Source: JBDLSY01 sp041170585 | GTDB lineage: Bacteria > Pseudomonadota > Gammaproteobacteria > Burkholderiales > Burkholderiaceae_C | DNA: 25,851 nt | NCBI GenBank assembly: GCA_041170585.1 | Contig: JBEDNN010000062.1 | Location: 1-25,851 of the forward strand | Reading direction: 5' to 3' | Part shown: in pieces, positions 8,445 through 14,868 of the stretch | How positions within the stretch are numbered: position 1 is the stretch's first letter | Layout of the letters: every line of letters begins with the position of its first letter | Program-made: the position numbers and the translations under genes | Notes under the pieces: model-generated | What the model saw: only the letters and a program-made list of their open reading frames with translations | What the model was told of the DNA's origin: nothing | The model's database searches: none

Positions 8445-10025
8445 TTATGCCATTTTATCCATAATACGTGCCGCTGTAATTAATTGAGATGCACGTATAA
8501 TTGTCAAACCTGATAATTGTTCTAGTTGTTCGTTTTTACAGCGGTCTAACAACTCAGTAGCTGATTTACCTTTTAAACCTGGTGGTAAACGCCCTTTACT
8601 AACCGCTAATTCAGCCAATAGCTCATCGGCGGCCAATGTTGCTAAGTCACCTGGTGTATAAACGCCAATTCTTGGCAAAATATCAATTAAAAAACGATCA
8701 TCACCAATTAAAGCCAATAGACCTTCGCCACTACTTGCAGTAGCTTGATCACGAATCGCATTTTGTGACAAAACAGCAGCACGTGCACGACGACGCAACT
8801 CTTGTACGGTGTCCTCATCAAACGATTCAATTGCCAGTAATTCATCAACAGCCACGTAAGCGACTTCCTCTAAACTAGTAAAGCCTTGTTCAATCAAAAT
8901 ATCAGCGACTTCCACATCAACATCAAGTTCTTTAATGAAGACTACGCGAGCATTTTCTAATTCATCGGTTTGCTTTTTCTCTGACTCTTTTTCTGTCATT
9001 AAATTAATACGCCAACCTGTTAGTTCAGAAGCCAAACGAACATTTTGACCACCACGGCCAATTGCAATGGCTAAATTTTCATCATCAACTACTACGTCCA
9101 TACTATGAGCATCTTCGTCAATGACAATGGATTTTACTTGAGCGGGCGACAATGCATCAACTACAAATTGACTGGGTTCTTCATTCCAAAGAACAATATC
9201 TATATTTTCACCACTAATTTCATTGCGTACCGCAGTAATTCGTGTGCCACGGACACCTACACAAGTACCAATAGGATCAATACGCTTTGGGTCAGGCGAA
9301 TACACAGCTAATTTAGCACGCACACCTGGGTCTCTAGCAGCACTTTTTAAAATTAGTAAACCTTGTTCAATTTCTGGGACTTCATTAGCAACCAAAGCAA
9401 TTAAAAATTCTGGTGAAGTACGTGACAAAGTTAATTGTGGCCCTCGTGCAGCTACATCTATTTTCGTAACATACGCACGTAGACGTGCGCCTGCAAACAA
9501 ATTTTCTTTAGGAATCATATTGTCTCGCGATAACCGCCCTTCTAAGCGACCAATTTCAACAATCGCATCTCCACGGTCTAAACGTTTAACAGTACCAGTA
9601 ACAATACGTTCACCACGTGCTTGAAAATCAATTAATACTTGTTCGCGTTCAGCATCGCGAATTTTTTGCATCATTACTTGTTTGGCTGCTTGTGCGCCAA
9701 TACGTCCAAACTCCACACCTTCAATATCTTCTTCAACAAACTCACCTTCTTGAACATCTGGCAATTGTTCACGGGCTTCACTTAAAGCCAATTGACAATT
9801 AGGTATCTCAACCGCATCATCTAGCATAATTTGCCAACGGCGAAATGCTTCATATTGACCTGTGCTACGATTAATTGAGACACGGACATCCACATCATTT
9901 TCAGTAAAATTATGTTTTTTTACAGCAGATGCCATAGCTTGCTCTAAAGCAATGTAAGTTGCCTCAGCACTCACACCTTTTTCACGCGACAGCGCATCAA
10001 CTAACACCAAAATCTCTTTACTCAT
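8445..10025 (-). CDS. nusA: Transcription termination/antitermination factor NusA
   Basis: A 526-residue RNA polymerase-associated factor that affects pausing, intrinsic termination and rRNA antitermination. Visible parts are the N-terminal polymerase-binding domain (ALSREKGVSAEATYIALEQA), an S1 domain (GERIVTGTVKRLDRGDAIV), two KH domains (PIGTCVGVRGTRITAVRNE and AIGRGGQNVRLASELTGW) and C-terminal acidic helix-hairpin-helix repeats of the type found in proteobacterial NusA. The ATG start overlaps the end of rimP by eight bases, so the two are translationally coupled. Next in the transcript is infB, after a spacer containing a MITE. NusA commonly feeds back on its own operon, which makes the hairpins upstream of rimP of interest. 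Confidence 0.97.
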   Translation of the reverse strand: MSKEILVLVDALSREKGVSAEATYIALEQAMASAVKKHNFTENDVDVRVSINRSTGQYEAFRRWQIMLDDAVEIPNCQLALSEAREQLPDVQEGEFVEEDIEGVEFGRIGAQAAKQVMMQKIRDAEREQVLIDFQARGERIVTGTVKRLDRGDAIVEIGRLEGRLSRDNMIPKENLFAGARLRAYVTKIDVAARGPQLTLSRTSPEFLIALVANEVPEIEQGLLILKSAARDPGVRAKLAVYSPDPKRIDPIGTCVGVRGTRITAVRNEISGENIDIVLWNEEPSQFVVDALSPAQVKSIVIDEDAHSMDVVVDDENLAIAIGRGGQNVRLASELTGWRINLMTEKESEKKQTDELENARVVFIKELDVDVEVADILIEQGFTSLEEVAYVAVDELLAIESFDEDTVQELRRRARAAVLSQNAIRDQATASSGEGLLALIGDDRFLIDILPRIGVYTPGDLATLAADELLAELAVSKGRLPPGLKGKSATELLDRCKNEQLEQLSGLTIIRASQLITAARIMDKMA

Positions 10026-10572
10026 AATTCTTGCCTTTAAAATCTAGATATGGGTCTAAACGAACCGATTCAACGTCATCTAACTTAAAATTCAAAGCGA
10101 TTTCTTGTACTTTTAAATTTAAATCCAACACTTTCTCTAACTTTTTTTGCTGCGTTTTAGATAATTTTTTGCTTTCTATAGCAATTTCATAATGCTGCAC
10201 AGAATCACTTGTAGCAACAGGCAACTGTAAAATACCTGTATATGTTTTTCTATTTTGGAATGACTCACTTAATTTAACAGTTACTCTTTTACCAGCAAAG
10301 CGAACAAAATCTGCGTGCTTGTTTAACGGACGATTAACACCTGGTGAACCCACTTCTAGCCGTTCATAAATAATATTTTCTACAAAAAACACAGCCTGAA
10401 GCTGACGTGTAATTTGCTCACAATGTGCTATGCTCACACCCAAAGGGTTATGAGGTTCATCTATAGTAATGGACAATAAACCCTTAGGAAGACGCTCGAT
10501 TTCAACCAGCTCTACACCAGCAAAACCTGCTACGGTATCTACAACGATGGTTTGAATGGATAAATTACTCAA
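10018..10572 (-). CDS. rimP: Ribosome maturation factor RimP
   Basis: A 184-residue factor needed for 30S subunit maturation. The N-terminal alpha/beta domain (GFAGVELVEIERLPKGLLSITIDE) and the signature VGSPGVNRPLNKHADFVRFAGKRV are clear; a C-terminal SH3-like domain follows. The length is slightly above the usual 150-180. First gene of the rimP-nusA-infB operon, with its 3' end overlapping nusA by eight bases. The start must be a rare one: the frame has TTG at 10572, which lines up with the usual MSxL beginning, and no ATG or GTG lies between it and the next in-frame stop upstream. No Shine-Dalgarno is seen; the start lies in a run of T tracts, so the initiation signal may be weak. Confidence 0.94.
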   Translation of the reverse strand: MSNLSIQTIVVDTVAGFAGVELVEIERLPKGLLSITIDEPHNPLGVSIAHCEQITRQLQAVFFVENIIYERLEVGSPGVNRPLNKHADFVRFAGKRVTVKLSESFQNRKTYTGILQLPVATSDSVQHYEIAIESKKLSKTQQKKLEKVLDLNLKVQEIALNFKLDDVESVRLDPYLDFKGKNYE

Positions 10573-10643
10573 AAAGTACTCAAAAATGTTTAAAAATATT
10601 TGAAAAATTGCTTAAAAAAACTACTTAAAAATTACTTAAAAAA
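10571..10643. repeat. Phased A-tracts at the rimP start
   Basis: Runs of at least five A (plus strand) begin at 10571, 10582, 10592, 10603, 10614, 10627 and 10638, giving steps of 11, 10, 11, 11, 13 and 11 bp. A-tracts in step with the helix bend DNA, a well-established effect. The array overlaps the TTG start codon of rimP and reaches 70 bp upstream. It may be part of the 5' leader and not of a promoter. Confidence 0.65.
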
Positions 10644-10651
10644 TAAAACGC

Positions 10652-10682
10652 AAAAAAAATGGGTACCGATAAGGGTTACCCA
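10652..10682 (-). terminator. Intrinsic terminator or attenuator before rimP
   Basis: On the minus strand TGGGTAACC (10682-10674) can pair with GGTACCCA (10667-10660) with one bulged base, around a six-base loop, and is followed at once by eight T residues (10659-10652). That is a good intrinsic terminator shape. It ends about 80 bp before rimP and about 214 bp after lpdA, so it either ends lpdA transcription or, if rimP is transcribed from the -10-like site at 10695-10700, acts as a leader attenuator. Confidence 0.6.
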
Positions 10683-10694
10683 CTCACCTGCTAT

Positions 10695-10700
10695 ATTATA
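10695..10700 (-). promoter_or_regulatory. Possible -10 element for the rimP operon
   Basis: TATAAT on the minus strand is a perfect match to the sigma-70 -10 consensus. No good -35 hexamer is found 16-18 bp upstream. The upstream side carries a phased A-tract array (10761-10825), which can replace or assist a -35. In an AT-rich spacer a chance match is quite possible. Confidence 0.25.
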
Positions 10701-10760
10701 TGTCTATAGCAAAAATAGCATTTTACCTTAAACTAATGATATTGTTTTGATTTTTATTCT

Positions 10761-10825
10761 AAAAAATATAAAAAACCTAAAAACTAACTAAAAATCAGTT
10801 AAAAATCATTAAAAAAATATAAAAA
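10761..10825. repeat. Phased A-tracts between lpdA and rimP
   Basis: Seven A-runs of five or more begin at 10761, 10770, 10779, 10790, 10801, 10811 and 10821, steps of 9, 9, 11, 11, 10 and 10 bp, a mean of 10.0. This should give strongly curved DNA. It lies about 60-125 bp upstream of the -10-like site at 10695-10700, a place where curved DNA or UP elements often raise promoter activity. Confidence 0.65.
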
Positions 10826-10840
10826 TATAAATTTACATCA

Positions 10841-10891
10841 TAGTAACAACTAATTAATAATTAAATAATTAAATAATCTTAGTTGTTACTA
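10841..10891 (-). terminator. Long hairpin just after lpdA
   Basis: TAGTAACAACTA (10841-10852) and TAGTTGTTACTA (10880-10891) form a perfect 12-bp inverted repeat around a 27-base AT-only loop. It starts four bases beyond the lpdA stop codon. The transcript after the stem is AT-rich but lacks an immediate U run, so it may protect the 3' end and not terminate transcription; the terminator-shaped hairpin at 10652-10682 lies further down. Confidence 0.45.
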
Positions 10892-10895
10892 AATA

Positions 10896-12323
10896 CTAAA
10901 AATTCAACGTACGTTTATCCACTGCTAAAGCAGCTTCTTTCATTGATTCACTTAGGCTAGGGTGAGCATGGCAGATTCGAGCAACATCTTCACTGCTTGC
11001 TTTAAATACCATCGCCATTACAGCTTCAGCAATTAACTCGCTGGCTTGAGGACCAATAATATGAACACCTAATATTTCATCAGTTGTTTCATCAGCTAAC
11101 ATTTTGATTTGCCCTGACGTATCCCCTAAAGCACGCGCACGGCCATTGGCTAAGAAAGGAAAACTACCGACTTTATAGGCAACACCATCGGCTTTTAATT
11201 GTTGCTCAGTACGACCCACCCAAGCAATTTCTGGGCTGGTATAAATCACCCACGGAATCACATTAAAATCAACATGACCATGCTGACCTGCTAAACGCTC
11301 GGCGACTGCAACGCCCTCTTCTTCGGCTTTATGTGCCAACATTGGACCACGTACAACATCACCAACCGCCCATACATTGGGCAAATTAGTCTGGCATAAA
11401 TCATTGACAACGACAGCACCACGCTCATCTAGTTGTAAACCAACCGCTTGGGTATTTAAGCCAGCAGTATTGGGTACACGCCCAACACTAACGATTAATT
11501 TATCACACTCTAAATTAAGTACCGTATCTGTACTATCAGTGTATGTAACGCTTACACCTTTTTTAGTTTTTTTAATCTCGGTGATTTTTACACCCAACTG
11601 AATATTCAAACCTTGTTTAGTCAATAGTTTATGTGCTTCTTTAGCAATAGTTTCATCAACAGCACTTAAAAAGTTTTTTGAACCTTCCAATACCGTGACT
11701 TCCGACCCAAGCCTACGCCAAACACTGCCCATTTCTAAGCCAATAACACCCGCCCCAATAACACCTAATTTTTTAGGTGTTGCTATCATTTTTAATGCTC
11801 CGTCATTAGATAAAATAAATTCTTCATCAAACGCAATCTGTGGTAAAGAACGCGCGCTTGAACCTGTAGCAATAATAATATGTTTTGCACTTAAAGTATC
11901 CGCACTTTTACCTGAAACTGCTATTTCATAAATACCTTCTTTTGCAGCTAAAAATGAAGCACGGCCATGATAAAAATCAACTTTATTTTTTTTAAATAAA
12001 TATAAAATACCGTCATTATTTTGCTTGACTACAGTATCTTTACGAGACAACATTACACCCACATCCATACTGACTTTGCTGGCAGTAATGCCGTGGTCAG
12101 CAAAATGATGATTCGCCTGTTCAAAATGTTCTGAACTTTGCAACAAGGCTTTTGAGGGAATACACCCAACGTTGGTACACGTTCCTCCAGGGGCAGCACC
12201 GCCTTTGGCATTTTGCCATTCATCAACGCAGGCCACTTTAAAGCCTAATTGTGCGGCACGAATAGCAGCGACATAACCACCAGGGCCAGCACCAATTACG
12301 ATAAGGTCAAATTGTTTGGTCAT
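10896..12323 (-). CDS. lpdA: Dihydrolipoamide dehydrogenase (E3)
   Basis: A 475-residue flavoprotein that reoxidises dihydrolipoamide on the E2 subunit and reduces NAD+. The FAD motif GAGPGG is at residues 11-16; the redox-active cysteines are C49 and C54 in GGTCTNVGCIPSKALL; the NAD-binding motif GVIGAGVIGLEMGS is in the middle; and the C-terminal HAHPSLSESMKEA holds the catalytic His-Glu pair. A Thr follows the first cysteine where Leu is usual; both cysteines are intact. This is the E3 of the sucAB complex, but an abiH gene and a terminator separate it from sucB. No Shine-Dalgarno is seen before the ATG at 12323. A 111-bp inverted repeat lies in its leader. Confidence 0.97.
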   Translation of the reverse strand: MTKQFDLIVIGAGPGGYVAAIRAAQLGFKVACVDEWQNAKGGAAPGGTCTNVGCIPSKALLQSSEHFEQANHHFADHGITASKVSMDVGVMLSRKDTVVKQNNDGILYLFKKNKVDFYHGRASFLAAKEGIYEIAVSGKSADTLSAKHIIIATGSSARSLPQIAFDEEFILSNDGALKMIATPKKLGVIGAGVIGLEMGSVWRRLGSEVTVLEGSKNFLSAVDETIAKEAHKLLTKQGLNIQLGVKITEIKKTKKGVSVTYTDSTDTVLNLECDKLIVSVGRVPNTAGLNTQAVGLQLDERGAVVVNDLCQTNLPNVWAVGDVVRGPMLAHKAEEEGVAVAERLAGQHGHVDFNVIPWVIYTSPEIAWVGRTEQQLKADGVAYKVGSFPFLANGRARALGDTSGQIKMLADETTDEILGVHIIGPQASELIAEAVMAMVFKASSEDVARICHAHPSLSESMKEAALAVDKRTLNF

Positions 12324-12359
12324 ATTTATTTATGAAATTTAAAGTTTAGAGTTTAAAAA

Positions 12360-12470
12360 AGAGTCCCTAGAAACAAGTACCTTTAATTTTCAATACAAAA
12401 CCAGCACATTGTTTGACCATTTTGCTGAATCATTAAAGATATTCAATATTGTATTGTAACTAGGCACTCT
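12360..12470. repeat. 111-bp inverted-repeat element upstream of lpdA
   Basis: AGAGTCCCTAG (12360-12370) and CTAGGCACTCT (12460-12470) are inverted repeats matching at 10 of 11 positions, and the match continues outward through A/T runs. Further nested pairs lie inside: CTTTAAT with ATTAAAG, and CAGCA with TGCTG. The length is close to that of the two MITE families (108-114 bp) but the ends differ and no target duplication is seen. It may be a third, older MITE or a structured leader of lpdA; on the minus strand the stem is followed by a run of six T. Confidence 0.5.
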
Positions 12471-12530
12471 ATTTTTAATCTATTTTTAATCTGTTTGAAT
12501 TTATTTAAAATTTATTTAAAATTTATTTTT
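12468..12530. repeat. 11-bp AT-rich tandem arrays between abiH and lpdA
   Basis: TCTATTTTTAA is repeated at 12468 and 12479 with a diverged third unit at 12490, then AATTTATTTAA at 12498, 12509 and 12520. Each unit is 11 bp. The T-tract cores begin at 12471, 12482, 12493, 12503, 12514 and 12525, so the helical phase is kept across the join between the two unit types. Two different units sharing one period suggests that spacing, not sequence, is what is kept. Confidence 0.7.
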
Positions 12531-12553
12531 ATACGTATTGTGTTTGTGAGGTT

Positions 12554-13492
12554 TTAAGGATAGTCCTGAAAACTATTTAACCAAGCTTGGTCAATTTCTT
12601 TTAAATTTTCACCACTAACATCATAAAAAATAACTTGATTATTGACTTTTAACTCACCTACACGGTTTTTAGTATGTCTAAGTAAATTGTTACGCAAACT
12701 ATAGTACCCTTCTTTACCAAACACATAAAAGACTATTTTTTTTCTTTTCTTAAAGCCACTTCGACTGTCTCTGCTGGTTAAATACTCAAACACTGGCTTA
12801 AATTGAGTATCATCGGTCTCACCTAAAGCACACCCAAAAAAGTGTATTTCTTCTGCATTTTCTACTTCATCACGTAAATTAACAGGTCCGTAAGCGTGAT
12901 GGTCTGATTTATTCAAAAAAGCAAATTTAGGATCAACTCCGCCGTCTTCAACACCAAACACAATATTATTATCTACTAAACTTCCGTGAATATATAAATA
13001 TGTACCAGGATAACAATAATTTAAAAGTACATCTGTGTAATTAAAACTGATGATTTTACCGAAAGTTGGATAACTAGACTCTTTATGAGCATTCCTTACT
13101 AAATCAAATGCTATCGTTTTACTCAAAGAATCACCTGTATCTATAAGATTTAAAAATCTGCATTCTTCATCTCTTAAATAAGTCGTTAATGCATTTTTTA
13201 AAACTATAAATTCATTAAATAATTTCTCTTTGTCTATTTTATTTAACTTATCTTCTTGGTTGGCATAAATTTTCAATTGACTTTCTATATTAGCCCAATT
13301 ATTTTTTTTATTAATCTTTTGAATAAAGATTGCTAACTCATTTTTATCATCACATAATTTTTTAAAAAACGAACTATTTACAAAATCTTGATAAGACGTT
13401 TTCAATCCTAAATTAAGGTCAAACCCATTACCAGTTACTAATATTTTATTAAATGCAAGTTGAATTTTATTAAGCATAAGTGGGTTATTCAT
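12554..13492 (-). CDS. AbiH-family phage abortive-infection protein
   Basis: A 312-residue protein recognised as AbiH family by its N-terminal signature GNGFDLNLGLKTSYQDF (residues 21-37), preceded by the hydrophobic strand KILV. Later it has FNYTD (150-154), YIHGS (about 167-171) and HFFGCALGETDD (217-228), which match the spaced motifs I recall for the family. This order (glycine loop, N-Y-T-D, H-G, G-x-x-x-x-x-D) resembles SIR2-like NAD-binding folds, an inference. AbiH was first described as an abortive-infection determinant on lactococcal plasmids. ATG at 13492 has Shine-Dalgarno AAGGAA seven bases upstream. The gene is richer in A/T-ending and Lys/Asn codons than its neighbours, fitting transfer. 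It interrupts sucB-lpdA. Confidence 0.85.
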   Translation of the reverse strand: MNNPLMLNKIQLAFNKILVTGNGFDLNLGLKTSYQDFVNSSFFKKLCDDKNELAIFIQKINKKNNWANIESQLKIYANQEDKLNKIDKEKLFNEFIVLKNALTTYLRDEECRFLNLIDTGDSLSKTIAFDLVRNAHKESSYPTFGKIISFNYTDVLLNYCYPGTYLYIHGSLVDNNIVFGVEDGGVDPKFAFLNKSDHHAYGPVNLRDEVENAEEIHFFGCALGETDDTQFKPVFEYLTSRDSRSGFKKRKKIVFYVFGKEGYYSLRNNLLRHTKNRVGELKVNNQVIFYDVSGENLKEIDQAWLNSFQDYP

Positions 13493-13502
13493 ACTATTCC
13501 TT

Positions 13503-13541
13503 AAAAAAAATCAGCGTATGCCAAACAAGCGATACGCTGAT
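13503..13541 (-). terminator. Intrinsic terminator after sucB
   Basis: On the minus strand ATCAGCGTAT (13541-13532) pairs perfectly with ATACGCTGAT (13519-13510) around a 12-base loop, and eight T residues follow. It begins 20 bases past the sucB stop. The T run merges into the AAGGAA Shine-Dalgarno of abiH, so abiH can only be transcribed by readthrough from sucAB or from a promoter buried in the hairpin. Confidence 0.88.
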
Positions 13542-13561
13542 GATGGTTAAAAATTTAAAGT

Positions 13562-14794
13562 TTAAATATCAAATAATAACCGCGTTGGATCTTCTAGTGC
13601 TTCTTTCATGGCCACTAAACCTAATACCGCTTCACGCCCGTCAATAATACGGTGGTCATAACTTAACGCTAAATAGTTCATTGGACGAATCACAATTTCA
13701 CCATTTTCAACCACAGCACGGTCTTTAGTCGCATGTACACCTAAAATTGCACTTTGCGGCGGGTTAATAATCGGCGTTGATAACATTGAACCGAATACAC
13801 CACCGTTAGAAATACTAAACGTTCCACCCGTCATGTCTTCAATACTCAATGAACCGTTGTTGGCTTTTTGAGAAAATTCAGCAATTTTCTTTTCAATATC
13901 AGCAAAACTCATTTGATCCGCATTGCGTACAATCGGTACAACTAAACCACGTGGGCTACCTACTGCCACACCAATATCAAAATAACCATGATAAACCACA
14001 TCATTGCCATCAACAGATGCATTCAATACCGGATATTTTTTCAATGCTGCCACGGCTGCCTTAATAAAAAAGCTCATAAAACCAATTTTGACACCATGTT
14101 CTTTTTCAAATTTTTCTTGAAAACGCTTACGCATTTCAATCACAGGTGCCATATTAACTTCGTTAAACGTAGTCAATGTTGCATTAGAGGCTTGCGACTG
14201 TAATAAACGCTCGGCAATCCTTGCACGTAAACGGCTCATTGGTACACGCTGTTCTGTTCTACCTTTTATGATATTAGACACATTAATTGGTGCTATTACG
14301 GTTTGTAAGACAGGGGTTGGTGTTACTACTGGTGGCACAACAGGATTAGCGATTGAGTGTAATACATCACCTTTAGTAATACGGCCATCTTTACCTGAAC
14401 CTGATAAAGCATTTAAATTAATTGCGTTGTCAGCAGCAATTTTAGCCGCTGCAGGCATAGCAATCGCTGGTTTAACAACAGGTGCAGGTGTTGGAGTAGG
14501 TGCAGTTTTTACTGGAGCAGCAGCTGGCTTTGCTGGTGCGACAGCGGTTTTAGCATCAGTGTCAATCGTTGCCAACAATTGATTGCTGGTAACTGTTCCA
14601 CCATCACCCACAACAATGGATACCAATATTCCCGATTGAGGTGCGGGGACTTCTAATACCACTTTATCTGTTTCAACTTCAATTAAGGTTTCATCGGCTA
14701 TAACCGCTTGACCTACTTTCTTTTTCCAATCTAACAAAGTCGCTTCAGCAACAGATTCAGATAACTGGGGAACTACTACATTAATAATCGCCAT
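13562..14794 (-). CDS. sucB: 2-oxoglutarate dehydrogenase E2, dihydrolipoamide succinyltransferase
   Basis: A 410-residue core subunit that moves the succinyl group from E1 to CoA. A single lipoyl domain is at residues 1-78 with the lipoylated lysine K44 in VETDKVVLE. An Ala/Pro-rich flexible linker follows, then a short E1/E3-binding domain (AAAKIAADNAINLNALSGSG, about 117-137), another linker, and the acyltransferase domain ending SYDHRIIDGREAV with catalytic H381 and D385. The length is normal. It starts 74 bp after sucA, with Shine-Dalgarno AGGAAA before the ATG at 14794. A strong terminator follows. Confidence 0.97.
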   Translation of the reverse strand: MAIINVVVPQLSESVAEATLLDWKKKVGQAVIADETLIEVETDKVVLEVPAPQSGILVSIVVGDGGTVTSNQLLATIDTDAKTAVAPAKPAAAPVKTAPTPTPAPVVKPAIAMPAAAKIAADNAINLNALSGSGKDGRITKGDVLHSIANPVVPPVVTPTPVLQTVIAPINVSNIIKGRTEQRVPMSRLRARIAERLLQSQASNATLTTFNEVNMAPVIEMRKRFQEKFEKEHGVKIGFMSFFIKAAVAALKKYPVLNASVDGNDVVYHGYFDIGVAVGSPRGLVVPIVRNADQMSFADIEKKIAEFSQKANNGSLSIEDMTGGTFSISNGGVFGSMLSTPIINPPQSAILGVHATKDRAVVENGEIVIRPMNYLALSYDHRIIDGREAVLGLVAMKEALEDPTRLLFDI

Positions 14795-14868
14795 GATAAT
14801 TTCCTATGAGTATATTTTCTTAACAACTAAGTCATCGTTTAGCATTTAAAAAATTAAAAAATTAAAAA

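Noticed and set aside
10573..10895. A tRNA-Met gene ahead of rimP, as in the E. coli operon
   Set aside because: No cloverleaf or T-arm GTTCRA sequence is present on either strand in this spacer; only A-tracts and hairpins.
14268..14582. Ala/Gly/Thr-rich plus-strand ORF opposite sucB
   Set aside because: Shadow of the Ala/Pro linker of SucB; no start signal and no independent evidence.
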